From: Sclerotiophoma versabilis
Taxonomy: Eukaryota > Ascomycota > Dothideomycetes > Pleosporales > Didymellaceae
Reading direction: 5' to 3'
Assembly (NCBI GenBank): GCA_012274445.1
Contig: JAAROD010000080.1
Location: 2,046,001-2,110,000 of the forward strand
Length of the DNA stretch: 64,000 nt
Within the stretch, counting starts at the first letter, position 1; each line of letters begins with the position of its first letter. Position numbers and translations under genes: made by a program. The notes beneath the pieces were generated by a model. The model did not search any database and was not told where the DNA came from. It worked only from the letters and a program-made list of their open reading frames with translations. Of this stretch, positions 42,646 to 53,494 are shown piece after piece.

Positions 42646-45138
42646 TTGCAACATGTGTCGCTGCTGTTGCTGTTGCTGTGCTAGCATGGCTTGTTGCTGT
42701 TGTTGCCTGCTTTTCATCTTCTGCTGAAGGACGATCTGGCGCAATTGGTCGTCGCTCATGGTCAATACCTGGGGGTTTTGTGGCGACATCTTTTGTCGGA
42801 ATATTTGCAGCTCCTGCGGTGTCACGTTGATGGGAGGCATGTTCGCCATGTTCATAGGCTGTTGCGGTATTCTTCCTTGCCCCTGACCTGGGGTCATTGG
42901 TGCAGGGGGTGCCATTCCCGCAGTGTTATTTGGCTGAGGGACACCGCCGGGCATTTGCTGTTGTTGCTGTTGCTGTTGCTGTCGCTGCAACATGTTCTGA
43001 AAGTGTATCACTTGGAGCATCAGCAGCTTTTGTGTTTCCGTAGGGGGTAAAATGGCCGGATTCTGCTGAGCCCACTGCTTAAGTTGTCCCCAACTCTTCA
43101 CATCTGGAGGTAGATTCTGTCGAACTTGCGGGCCGACTACTTCTGGAGGAAATGGTCTAGCATCTGTGTTTGCAATGATTCCAGGGTTCGATTGAAGTAA
43201 AGCCTGTGCAGCCATAATGCGTTGTGGTGTCAACATGCCACGCTGCGCCATCTGTTGGGGCTGCCCACCAACAGCGCCAGGCGTCTGTTGCCCAAGGCCC
43301 ATGCCAGGACGAGCCATATTAGCCATGTTAGCCATATTGGTCATATTTGGCCCTCCCATCATCTGGCCAGCCATGCCAGGCTGCATGCCTGGTTGTTGAT
43401 TGAAGGGAAGCATGTTGCGTTGTCCAGGTCCAGGCCCACCAGGTAATAGTCCGTTCTGCATTGCCTGGTTCCTCCGTTGGGTAGTCATATAGTTGGCAAG
43501 GATCTGGCGGAAGTTTTGCTCTGGTACCTTGAGCAGTTGTTGTTTCGCATGGTGCTCAAGATCCGCCGGCATCATGCTCAAGCGCGCTTCTGTTGTAAGA
43601 GGTCCATTGGCCTGGCCTAGAGCGGCGGCTGCAGCAGATCTTTGTTGTGCCTCGCGCAGCAATGCAGAAACTTGCTCGGTCTGACCTTGACCTGGTTGAG
43701 GCGTCATCTGTGGAACATGCGCCTGTGGTGGTCGTTGCTGTGGCGTTGTGGGTCCTTGCTGGCCAGGTGGGTTCATTGGTCTTGTGAGCAACGGCATGGC
43801 TGGGCTTTGCTGAGAACCTGGTGGGAGGTTGAGACCACCAATCTGTCCCTGGAGTAGTTGGTTCTGGTTCCTTGCTTGCATTGCAGCTTGTTGAGCTCTC
43901 TGTTGTTGGTCGATTTGTGCACGTGCTTGGGCCTGAGCTTGTTGTTGCGCCTGTGCCTGGGCTTGTGCTTGGGCTACCTGAATCTGGGAAGCATTGGCCT
44001 GGCGCTGGAGGCTCTGTTGGAAAGCCGCTTGAGCGGCTTGCCGTTGCGCCATGGCCGCGTTCTGTGGTTGGCCTCCCTGCCCAAAAGCACCCATTTGAGC
44101 ACTGTTGTTGTTGCTAGCTGGAACGACCTCTGCACCAGAGTCCTGGAGCCTCACAGCGCCTAGTTGCTGATTTGTAATCGCATTGAAGTCAAACGTAGGG
44201 TCTGATTGTCGTTGGCCCATGTTGGGTTGCTGACCCTGCATTTGGTTGGGTTGACCACCCTGCTGCCCGCCCATCTGGTTGGCGCCTTGCTGTTTGGGGA
44301 TCGAGACCTTACCAGATCTGTAGAGCATTTCGGCGTGGGTACGGAAGCGAAAGTACAAGGGATCGATTCCCTGTGACAAGAGCTGCTGTTTCTTGTTCTC
44401 GGGCCATGCGTTGACTTCATCTTGGAATTTCGCGCGAACTTCACCCGCACAACTTTCCAGCAGCTTTTTAGCCAGCTGGTTGATAAACTGACCTTCTGCT
44501 TGCTGTGGCAGTCGCTGGGGCTGCTGCATGTTCGGTTGCTGATTTTGCTGACCTTGGTTAAGGTTGGGTGTACCCACATTCATGCCCATTGACGATCCTC
44601 CTTGTTGCATGGGGACGGGTGAAATTTGCATTGGTCGTTGGAGTTGAGCATTGGGGAAGCCTGGATTGAACTGTTGCGGTGTGCCTTGGCGGGGACCTTG
44701 AGGGCCAGGCTGACCCATCATATTCATCTGGCCTGGATTCATGCCATTCATGGGCATGTTCATGTTTCCAAGGTTGGATTGCATGCGCTGTGACTGCTGT
44801 TGCCGTGCAGCTGTCATTTGCATTAGTTTCTGCTTGATGTTTGAGACATACTGGTCTTTTGTTTGGGAGGTGACAAAGACCTGGTTCTCAAATTGGAGCG
44901 AGGTGCGCATGGCCTCGAGTTCTGGCGTTTCGGGCTTGAGGAGGCGAAACTGGGTGAAGAACTGGAAAGCGAGCTGACCCCGTTCCTCTGGCGGTGTGGA
45001 CTGTTGCCAGCCCTGAGGCACCTTGCCCTGCTGCTGCTGGGCGCGATAGTGGTTGACGAAGTGGTTGTAGTTGGCAGCGTTGGGTGGCCCTTGGCGGGCC
45101 ATGCCGTTGTGCTGCATGTTGGGGTTGTTCATCTGCAT
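40417..45138 (-). CDS. med15: Mediator tail subunit MED15 (Gal11-like), KIX-domain protein
   Basis: One exon of 1573 residues. The N-terminus has a short helical region (RGQLAFQFFTQFRLLKPETP). A KIX-like segment follows at about 215-290 (LAKKLLESCAGEVRAKFQDE, then LYFRFRTHAEMLYR). Most of the rest is Gln/Met/Pro-rich low complexity, including an uninterrupted run of 31 Gln. The C-terminal third is more ordered (ADDLR-type helices, TLKKVDGAIRAFYASFD). It has one Cys/His pair resembling a degenerate zinc finger (CKEAACEYSVRGFDTQTELD, then AHISIAH). MED15 receives activator signals at RNA polymerase II promoters. The acidic C-terminus (NLDMDMPDAWMMGMNGD) could itself be an activating segment. 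The domain set supports MED15, but exact KIX limits are approximate. Confidence 0.88.
42556..42648 (-). repeat. CAG/CAA repeat coding 31 glutamines in MED15
   Basis: Mixed CAG and CAA codons encode 31 consecutive Gln, the longest of many Q-tracts in the gene. The codon mixing argues against slippage of a pure triplet. Confidence 0.95.
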
Positions 45139-48100
45139 GGCTGGCGCACGGCGGTGTCGAGCCGTCTATGTCGCAGGGTTGAGTGTGCGTCGGTGTGGTG
45201 AACGGGGCGGTGCAAGGCCGCAGGACCAGGGAATAGCAATACGCATGCAGGGGACTGGGTGTCGAAGAGGCTGGCAGGCGGCGGCGGTGGTGGTGGTGGT
45301 GGCTGTCGAGGCTCTGCGTCGGCGGTCGAGTTGGGCGGCCGTCAAGAGCGCGCGGAGAAGGCAAGCAGGGCTGGCGTCGACGGTCGCGACGGCGAGCGGC
45401 AGACCCAGCACACGCAGTGGCTAGAAGGTCGCCAGCGTCGGCCACGGGTCGTGGGGGCGTTGCGGTCGAGGAAGGGTCGAGCGAGGTTTGCGGGACTGCG
45501 CAGTCGAAGGGACGCTGGTGATCGCTCGTATGTGATGATCGACAGTGGGCGGCAGGCGGTGCTGCGGCCTCCCGTTGGCGATGCCGGATGCAGCGTTGGA
45601 GCCCGCGGGGGTATGCTGCGATGAATCTGCTCGCAGCGCGTCCAAGAGTCCCGGGCGAGGAGCGAAGGGGGAGGTGGGCGGCGTGCAGCGGGCCTCTGCG
45701 GTGAGGATGCTTTCCTGGTGCAAGAGCAAGCCGTGCAGTGCAGCAATGGGCGCCAGCGCAAGTTAGCGCGCCAGCCACGACCAGGGTTCGTCACTCTGCT
45801 CGGACGGCTCCCAGACTTCGGGGCAGAGGCACTGGGCGGGACACAACCCTGACCACTGTCTCGTTGCTGCTTCTCGTTGCGCAGGCAGAACAGAGCGAGG
45901 GAGGCACTGGCTGCTCCACACGCCGACAGTCGCGCAGGCCAGAGCAGGCCAGAGCAGGCCAGAGCAGGCAAGAGCACGCAGCCCAGCGCTGATTTCGCCT
46001 GCCTGGTTTCACAGCTGGGTGGTCACATTAGGGCCTAGGGCGAAGCCTCAGTGGCCCTGTGGGACCCTTCGCGGCGGGCGACACATGTGCCCTTGTCATC
46101 AGCCCAATTGGCCGACATTGCACTTCATGCCTTTCGTCGCCAGCTGTTCGACTGCATCCTCACCAAAGCTTCCTCGAGCCCGTCTCGCATCTGCAGCACT
46201 TTCCGCCTGGCGCTTGAAGCTCGAGGGTGGACGGTTTCACATGAGCGCCGCGCCTACTCGCGATGAACGCTTGCGAGAGCACGACCACAAGACGCCCACT
46301 ACGTGCGCACCCTCCCATCTTGCAGCTGGCGCCATTCAGCCCGCTGCATGCTGGCCCGCTAGCCTGATCTGTTGTCTGCTGCCCCGGTCTAGTGATGGGC
46401 TCAAGGACCCCAGCGCCGTTTGTATTTGCCCTCTCCTGTCCTGTCCTGTCCTGTCCTGTCGTCCTGCGCTCTGGACAAAAGCAGTAGACTGAGCCGTCGT
46501 CGCCCTCCAAGCAATAAGTGGCTGGTCGCACCGAGCCATGGATTCCGGCCAGCACTATCTCTTAGCTTATAATAACCGTTGCAGCCTCTCCGGACCCTGC
46601 AACGACGGACTCACCCTAATGGCAGCGCCCGCAACTCCTTTTCAATTCTTATCTCGACTGCCAATTCTACTCGTCTGAACCCTCTGAATATTGGACAGCA
46701 AGCGTAGCATGGCGAGCCGGATCCCCTCAGACTTCGCGCCCGTCGTTGCGTTAATCACCGTTGGGCTAGCTCTCCATAGTGCAGCTCCACAAAAGCCCGT
46801 AGCCGCACCCGTAAGAGCTAACCCTGCCACCTGCCAGCGACCAGCAATCTTGCAGCTCGACGTGCCAGCAGACACCCGAGTACCATATGACCATTGTTGC
46901 TGACAGTAGCCACCGCTCTTCCGCCTTTTAACCATCTTCCAGCTCACTTCCTCAATCATCTGCACGCTATCTTCTGTCGATCTTGTGCTTGGCAGCGGAC
47001 TGCGAACCCGTGCCTAGTGGAACGCCACGATCGTCGACACGCCTGCGCTTCCGTTCTAGGAATCAGCGTCATTTGCCCTTGTCCTGCACAAGGGTCCTCC
47101 CAGTCCCTGTCTCCTTTTGCTGTAGTATCACCGTTGGACAGGAAAACAAAACAGAGTCTTTTCTGCCTCTGCCTTTTCAACATGCACATAGATGACTCTG
47201 GCTTACTTTTTTGTGTTGAGTAGGCAATGTCACCTATTTGCCGTATTACAAGTGTGATCGGTGGCGGTGTCGTTTCGCTTACGCTGTGATGCGACAACAG
47301 CTGACGACAGTTGACAGATGCTATACGCGTCGCGACTGGAGACAGTGCATCTCTGTGGAGAAAGGGTATGCTTGAGTCACAACCCAATCATCTCTTCTTC
47401 GCTTTCGAAACTGCTGTGTAATAAAAGCATCTGCATTTAAGGTTTTCGTAGCAGCACACACAAACTCGAACATTTTCAAAACCCGGATGCAGCGGAGATG
47501 GAAAGGTAGTGACCAGCTTGTGTATGAGTTGGGCTGCGGAGAACCTAGAACCATGTGAAATGGTCAAGCTCCGGACGCTCCCAGGCAGCCTCTAACAGCT
47601 TTCTCTCTCCCCCTGCAAGTGTCGCAGCGATCAACGTGATCACAAAAACATGCCAACGCCCCGACTTTCACTCAGCAGAGGACTACCGTCCTTCGAGCCA
47701 TGCTGCGATTGCACTGCCTGCAAAAACGAGAGATGTCAGGGCCTCGCTCCAAAAGATTAGTCTTCGTGAGAGTGCAGATGTGCAGATTACTTCCATAGCC
47801 TGTTCGTACGCATGGCTTTTGTGTGGAGTGGACGACAAATATAGTCTCGCTTTCATGGAGCTAGCTTCTCTCAAGATGAAGCGTAATCGATGCGGTGGGT
47901 TGAAATGAGGCGGACACAAGTCGGTCCGCCAGCAGAAAAGGTACAGCCGACGGACGACACAGCTCAGCGCATTCAACTAAGAACGCTAAGAGAGCTTAGC
48001 TAGCAACACAGTCACGAAGACATGAACATACGCGATCAAAATGGTGAATGCAAGATGGAAGTTGGTGGCCATTCGCTTTGAAAACATCTCAAAGGCGACT

Positions 48101-48309
48101 GAAAGTTGAAAGGTGAAGTGCGAAATGAGAAAGTGGTTGAAAGGCGCGGGATAGGTGCAAGGCGTTTGTGTTGACTTGGCTGATTTCGATCTGGCATGCC
48201 TTTGGGGATCCACCCCACCTATGATACACTTGGTCCCAGCTCCAGCAGCCCTCTATACATGCTCGTATTCTCAGAACATAGGAGATCTTGTTTCGTGATG
48301 TGCTGTCGC
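45139..48309. other. Large gene-free interval with short tandem repeats
   Basis: About 3.2 kb upstream of MED15 and downstream of COX9. It includes three copies of AGAGCAGGCC (45941-45970) and five copies of CTGTC (46436-46460). I found no supported gene. Part may be a long MED15 leader or a noncoding transcript. Confidence 0.5.
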
Positions 48310-48744
48310 TTATTTCTGGCCAAGTGCCGCGGCACGCTCGTCCTCGAGCTTCTGGTAGAAAGCGTCGCGGTGACGGACGGCAGGGACGTGGTAGCCTTTC
48401 GAATGTAAGTCGGGAGTGGCCAGTTTTGAAGCATCATGTTGTATGCTGTGGTTTGAGGAACTGCTGATTACGTACCGTACCACCAGCCGTAGCCAGCGGT
48501 CACACCAAGACCTGCAATTGCCTGTTAGCTAAGCTTCCCCGTACTGCGCGCACATGGTCCAGCGCTTCTTGCAGCTCTGCAGAAGCTCGGGAGATGTGCA
48601 GCGAGCCGCCAACGTACCAAGGGCAACAGAAAGGTCGAGCACGACCTGACGGCGGAGCATCTGTTCCAGTCATTAGTCCCCTGTTCACGGCTGCCCATCG
48701 CGCCCAATGGCAGCACATACGCCAGTAATCGGTTTGAAGGCCAT
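48310..48744 (-). CDS. cox9: Cytochrome c oxidase subunit VIIa (COX9)
   Basis: Four tiny exons: 48744-48721, 48660-48618, 48511-48476 and 48395-48310, giving 62 residues. Introns of 60, 106 and 80 bp have GTATGT, GTACGT and GTACGT donors and YAG or AAAG acceptors. The spliced product reads MAFKPITG-MLRRQVVLDLSVALG, then LGVTAGYGWWYG and YHVPAVRHRDAFYQKLEDER. It matches fungal COX9: the PITG…RR start, a single membrane helix ending in WW(Y/W)G(F/Y)H, and a charged matrix or intermembrane tail. It is a nuclear-coded small subunit of complex IV needed for assembly. The gene has three introns in 63 codons, so no exon is long enough to show up as a reading frame. It is divergent from TAF8. Confidence 0.93.
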
Positions 48745-49160
48745 TGCGAAGTCGGTTTGCGGGGAGTGGAGAGTTTTGCGGCGGGGTGCGGGTTGCGGTA
48801 GCTGGTAAAGGTCGTCAGGCCGTCGTGAAGTTGGAGTGGTGTGAGTTCCAATTGTCATCCGTCCTTGGCACGCTGGCCTGTGCGTCTTGGGGAACTGCGC
48901 TCAAAGGCTACCATCGTTACCTAGGTGAAGGGAACATCGCCGGCATACGATCGCCGGCTGTCGCAGCGCTTTCACAATACCTATCGTCGCGTGCGCAAGA
49001 GCCTGCAGCCCCCGCAGACTTATCCCCTATCCGCCCACTCACCCCCAATACACGACAGCCCAACCGCGTGGACACCATATGCGACGTCACTCTCGATCCC
49101 CACCTTGCGCACTCGGCACACTGCACAGCATCTTCTACCTACCCGTCGCGCGTAAAGCAT
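48745..49160. promoter_or_regulatory. Shared divergent promoter, COX9 / TAF8
   Basis: 416 bp between opposed ATGs. The plus strand is open across much of it in the TAF8 frame, but the composition suggests leader rather than protein. Confidence 0.55.
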
Positions 49161-50256
49161 ATGCCAGGCCTCATCTCTCCCTCTAGCGCCAGCAGTGGAG
49201 GCGCAGTCGCCGCTATGAAGAGACCTCACGATGGAGAGAGCGCAACACATCAAGGCGCAGTGTTGAAGAAGCGCAAAGTTCTGCACCAGTTACATCATAC
49301 ACAACCCGTGCAGCATATGCTCGACCCTATCAGCGCAGAGTTCAGCTTCGGTGACAGCAAAGACTTCTTTGATCAGCAACTACGGCGCGCGATAGCCATA
49401 CAATGCAAGACATTGGGTTTTGACAGCGCGCGACCTGATGCGCTGGAGGAGTTCAGAGGACTGGTCGACTCATGTACGACGTTTATGCGCGTAAGCAGAG
49501 CTGGGCTAATGCAGTGCAGACATGACCAAGTTTCTAACAAACGTGCGAATGTCCATGACCAGCGCGCGGCGTACCGAGACCGTGGCTCACGACTGGATAT
49601 ATGCGCTCGCAAACGCTGGCCTTCACGGCTCAGGAGTCCTCGAGCAGCATTTCGACACCGGCGAGATACCCCCATCAATACTACAGCCACAGTTCGAACC
49701 ACCCGCCCCGCCAGAACCACCACCTATCAGTACCGACGCATTGCTTGGACCTGAACTGTCCGGCAAAACGGACAAAGAAGCACGAGCGTACATACCAAAG
49801 CATTTCCCACCGTTTCCATCAAAGAACACCTACAAAGCCACACCAGTATTTACCGACCGAGAAAACGATCCGCGTAAAATCCGGGAGAAGGCGACAGAGG
49901 AAGGCATATTAGCAGAACAGAGCTTACGGAAGCTCATGGCCGCACAAAAGGCAGGCATACAGAAGCAAACTGCTGGCAAGCGAAAACGAAGCAAGCGCAT
50001 GAAAGAAAGCGATCGTTTATGGCAGGAAGCCATGACGGATCTTCTCAACGAAGAGAAAGAGCACGAGAAAAGCGAGGCGCGGCAACGTGCAAGGGAGGAA
50101 GAAGCGGAGATGGAGGCCGACGACGACAACTGGAATGCGCCCCTTGTTGAGAGACAATTACGGCAGCCCATTGTGGACCGGAACGTCAATTTGGAAGAGG
50201 GTGTGCACGTCAATTACGACCAACGATTCTGGAGAAAGTCAGCAAGAGGCGCATGA
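49161..50256 (+). CDS. taf8: TFIID subunit TAF8
   Basis: Exons 49161-49473 and 49520-50256 give 349 residues. The intron has a GTACGA donor, a GGCTAATG branch-like site and a GTGCAG acceptor, phase 1. A later GTAAGC donor looks stronger but breaks the frame; the chosen one gives EFRGLVDSYMTKFLTNVRMS, as expected. The N-terminal histone fold covers about residues 70-150 (FFDQQLRRAIAIQCKTLGF, then SARRTETVAHDWIYAL). The TAF8 C-terminal motif is YIPKHFPPFPSKNTYKATPV, followed by DPRKIREKATEEGILAEQSL. A basic region (GKRKRSKRMKES) is probably nuclear targeting. TAF8 pairs with TAF10 in TFIID, the core promoter recognition complex. In-frame ATG 49215 is an alternative start. Confidence 0.92.
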
Positions 50257-50520
50257 AAACCAAGATGACAATGGTTTTGCAGAGCATTTTTACAGCGCGG
50301 CGTTTGGGATTTGCATACACATTTTGGCGCACCCAAGGACTGGCCGTTCCAGCATGTGGCAGGCGTTCAGTAATCGTGTTAGAAGTTGTACTATAGCTTT
50401 CGAACGACAGAAGAATAGCAATAGAGTCGAACCTTGTTCCTCGCCTGGTATATGTGCTTTTGACTGAAATCGTGACTTCCTGAATCATAGCCCAGGCCGT
50501 TAACCCCATGGACTACCACC

Positions 50521-50893
50521 TCAGTTTCGATCCATCTTCTCGCCACACTCTTGTCTGGCTTTCCACCCTTCCCAAGCGGTTGTCTCGACACTCAAACCGT
50601 TCTCACATCTACCCAGCATGTCAGTGTCGTCACTACCAGCTCACGTGCCAAGACTGCCGTCTTGCACCTCACAGGACCAAGACTTACTGTCTCAACAACC
50701 TCACCACCGGCTCACAGATGACATTCGGTTTCCTTGTCTTCTCTGATACCTCGATATTACACTTGTACTGCACTAACTCTTTCAACGCGCAGTCGCCTAA
50801 CCGCACAGGCGGTTTCCGTGGCCTCCCATTTGGGAGAACGTTGACTTGAGTTTCGAGGGCGTTGAGAGAGTAGATGGGTGTCGCCGGTGCCAT
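50521..50893 (-). CDS. som1: Mitochondrial inner-membrane peptidase complex subunit Som1
   Basis: Exons 50893-50688 and 50608-50521 give 97 residues. The intron 50609-50687 is GTAAGT…GGTAG, phase 2. The product reads FLPNGR-type start (VNVLPNGRPRKPPVRLGDCA), then LKELVQYKCN, VICEPVVRLLRQ and, after the splice, CENGLSVETTAWEGWKARQE. Conserved Cys in DCA, YKC, ICEP and QCENG match the Som1 family. Som1 assists Imp1/Imp2 in cleaving presequences of proteins exported to the intermembrane space, such as Cox2 and cytochrome b2 in yeast. Its start codon faces that of XRCC2 only 67 bp away. Confidence 0.92.
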
Positions 50894-50960
50894 TATAAAC
50901 GGGTTATGTTAATGGAAACGGTGAACAGGTGGCAAGAAAGAGTGGGATCCACGAGAAGGG

Positions 50961-52224
50961 ATGACGATGAATGATGATGTGGAAGCGAAGAAGCTGGGCG
51001 AAAAGCTGTTGTTGGATGTCCAGGTCGAGGGATTAAGCTCGGTATGTTGGAAATCACAACCACACACTTTTTTTTGTTAATCGTTGATGGTGTCACCAGA
51101 TCCTGAATTCACTTCGTGCTTTGGAATCTAGAATGTAAGCACATGTCGGTTACAGCCTGATCTATGGACATGCAATCGTGGGTCGCTAAATGGGTCTGAG
51201 CTGATTATTTGGCCATCACAACAGCGAAAGCGGAGATACAACCACAGTTCAAACCGCTTTTAGCATCCCAGAACTTGATACCCTGATAGCAAGCTCCTCG
51301 CCAACGGTCCTCGAACTAGTATCACCACCATCAACCCACCACCCATCAGGAGCCGGCAAAACCTCTCTGCTGTACCTCATCATAGCCCATGCCATCCTCC
51401 CTCCAACATTCAACTCCATAACAGACCTCAATGGCCATGATGCAGCCGTCATCCTCCTCGACCCACTCCACCACTTCAGCATTCCCCGCCTCGCAAGCGT
51501 AATGCTCAACCTCCTCGTCTCCAAACTCGGGACTCCCATCAACACACTCTCCTCTGGGGTGAAAGCCGACCTGCTCAGCCTGACAACCCGCTGCCTAGAC
51601 CACGTTCACATCTTGCACCCCTCATCCTGGGACGCGCTGATCAGCACCCTCCAGTCCCTCCCAGACTACCTCTTCAACGCAACGCAACACAAGAGTACAA
51701 ACCGCCGCATCCACTCCCTGATCCTCGAGGACCTCGACGCGTTCACCTGGTCCCTGCGCGCTGCGCACTCCCCCTCGACGTCTTCTGACAACAACAGCAA
51801 CAGCAACAGCAGCAATACCAACCCGCTGAGCGCAGCGTCTAGAGCGCTCACCACGGAAATTCAACACCTCGTGCAGTTGGTGTCTTGCAACGCCATTCTC
51901 ACTTCGTCGTCCATTCTTCCCATGGCGTTTCGCCCGGCGCTCCCAACGTCTTGGCCCGGTAGTGTGAGTGTGACCAGGCTGGCGTTGAGGAGAGTGGAGG
52001 TGCTGAAATTTGCACCGGAGATGAGTGTTGAGCAGGCCGAGGCGGAGAGGAGCCAGCGGTGGGAAGTCGTTCGACGGGCGCGCTTTGAGTGCTGGAGGGT
52101 AGGGGCTGGGGCTCGGGAAGGCCCAGGAGAAGGGTTTGTGTTCAGGATCGGGTCGCATGGAGTTGAAATCGAGATGGGGGATTTGGATTTGGGGGTCAAT
52201 GCCAGTGTCAAAAACAAAACCTGA
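50961..52224 (+). CDS. xrcc2: XRCC2-like RAD51 paralogue
   Basis: Exons 50961-51041, 51100-51134 and 51225-52224 give 371 residues. Donors are GTATGT and GTAAGC, acceptors CCAG and ACAG, phases 0 and 2, and the frame closes exactly. Exon 1 begins MTMNDDVEAKKLGEKLLLDV; an ATG two codons on is equally good. Walker A: HPSGAGKTSLLYLIIAHAIL. Walker B: AAVILLDPLHHFSIPRL. The glycine-rich ATPase core and the following helix (LNLLVSKLG) resemble XRCC2/Rlp1 rather than Rad51 itself. Known role: homologous recombination, supporting Rad51 filament formation. An Asn/Ser-rich insert (SSDNNSNSNSSNTN) lies mid-protein. A 22-codon upstream frame (50906-50974) overlaps the start. Confidence 0.88.
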
Positions 52225-52576
52225 GAGTGGGACAGGGTGTTAACCACCCAAACGCGCAGTGGCAGATGGAGAGATACCCGTTCTGAACGTTTCGAATCTG
52301 CCATTTGACGACAGTAGTATGTTACAAAAAGTACAGCCCGCCTAAGCTCCTGAGTATGCATATGCTCGGCTAGATCTCCCCGTCTGGCCTTGATATCTTA
52401 CAGCCATGCAACAACAGTTTTATACACTTTGTCTCTCGTCCGTCGGCCGTTCCCCTTTCGCTTTCGAAGATCGGCGTGCATCGGTCGTGGTCGCGCGTTA
52501 CATCCCACCCGTCGGCCCATCGTCCCCCAGCCCATTGCCAACATACTGCCAAGGTCTCCAAACAAACATCGACAGC
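52225..52576. other. Convergent 3' region
   Basis: 352 bp between the stops of XRCC2 and the mL58 gene; 3' UTRs of both are expected. Nothing else seen. Confidence 0.55.
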
Positions 52577-53236
52577 CTACAAATCCCTCCCCCAGAGTAC
52601 CTTCCTCCTCTCCCTCTCCTCGCGCGCCTCTCTCCTCCTCTTCCCCCACTTCTCCCTCGCCGCCTGATGCTCCGCACTGATACGCGCCGCCTTCTCCGGC
52701 ACCTTAACCACCATGCCGACGAAGAACTGGCTACACCCAAACTTCTCCGCCAGCTTGACTCGCGTCCACTTCTCCGGATCGCCGAGCCTCAGCTTCCTGA
52801 TCTCTTCGATCTGCGCCTCGTCGAGATGATATTTCTTCTCGTACGGCGTCCGCACAGGGGCAGGGAGCGCGGCGCTCGGGCGTGGCGGGAGATGCGAGCC
52901 CGTCGATAGCGGTGTGCCTGGTGCAGCGACGGGCGAGGACTGGCGCCGCAGCGCTGTCGTGTTGGAGTACGAGAGCGCGGCGCTGTACATTTGTCGTCGT
53001 TTGTCGTCCTTGGGCAAGAACTTAAGTGGTGTGTGATACACGCTTGGAGCAGATGAAGGCGGGTTGAAGATTAGCGAGGGTTCGGAGCGCGAGGGCGTGT
53101 ATGATGGCGCTTCGGGGAGTGCGAGGAGCTTCTTGTGTCGCCGGGCGGTAGATTCGTGACGGCATTGCACCTTAGGGAGGAGGGAGGGCTGCCGTGTGTT
53201 GAGGCATGTGCGGAGAACGGATTTGCTGGCCGACAT
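52577..53236 (-). CDS. mrpl20: Mitochondrial large-subunit ribosomal protein mL58 (MRPL20)
   Basis: One exon, 219 residues from the ATG at 53236 (MSASKSVLRTCLNTRQPSLL), which opens a basic presequence ending near CRHESTARRHKK. The frame is open upstream without a better start. Family hallmarks: YTPSRSEPSLIFNPPSSAPS, then YHTPLKFLPKDDKRR and, in the C-terminal half, YHLDEAQIEEIRKLRLGDPE, KWTRVKLAEKFGCSQFFVGM. The basic tail (KWGKRRREAREERERRK) would contact rRNA. It acts in the fungal mitoribosome large subunit; mL58 is fungus-specific. Confidence 0.9.
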   Translation of the reverse strand: MSASKSVLRTCLNTRQPSLLPKVQCRHESTARRHKKLLALPEAPSYTPSRSEPSLIFNPPSSAPSVYHTPLKFLPKDDKRRQMYSAALSYSNTTALRRQSSPVAAPGTPLSTGSHLPPRPSAALPAPVRTPYEKKYHLDEAQIEEIRKLRLGDPEKWTRVKLAEKFGCSQFFVGMVVKVPEKAARISAEHQAAREKWGKRRREAREERERRKVLWGRDL

Positions 53237-53494
53237 TGTGCAATTGGACGCGTGAGGCGGGCGTCGACGACGGGCTGATGATGGCCTGCGGTGAAGGGGT
53301 GCAATGTCGGGGGAGCGAACTTTTGGCCCGATGGGTTTTTCCGGTCCGCGATGTTTGTACATGCACACGCGACTAGCATCAACACTTTACAAGAAACACC
53401 AGAAGAGGTAGTCAAATACATATGTCTGTCACATGGGTATATTCACTGTGTTCTGACTATTCATCACAACCTGCAAAGCGCTGTGTCACAGTTT

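Noticed and set aside
44888..46000. Several minus-strand frames upstream of MED15
   Set aside because: Overlapping Ala/Pro/Arg-rich frames from GC-rich leader DNA; none has a domain.
47555..47908. 117-codon plus-strand frame
   Set aside because: Begins at GTG, has no recognisable domain and no leader or splice signals.
49474..49519. GTAAGC at 49491 as the TAF8 donor
   Set aside because: It leaves the histone fold out of frame. The GTACGA at 49474 keeps the frame and gives the conserved SYM…VRMS sequence.
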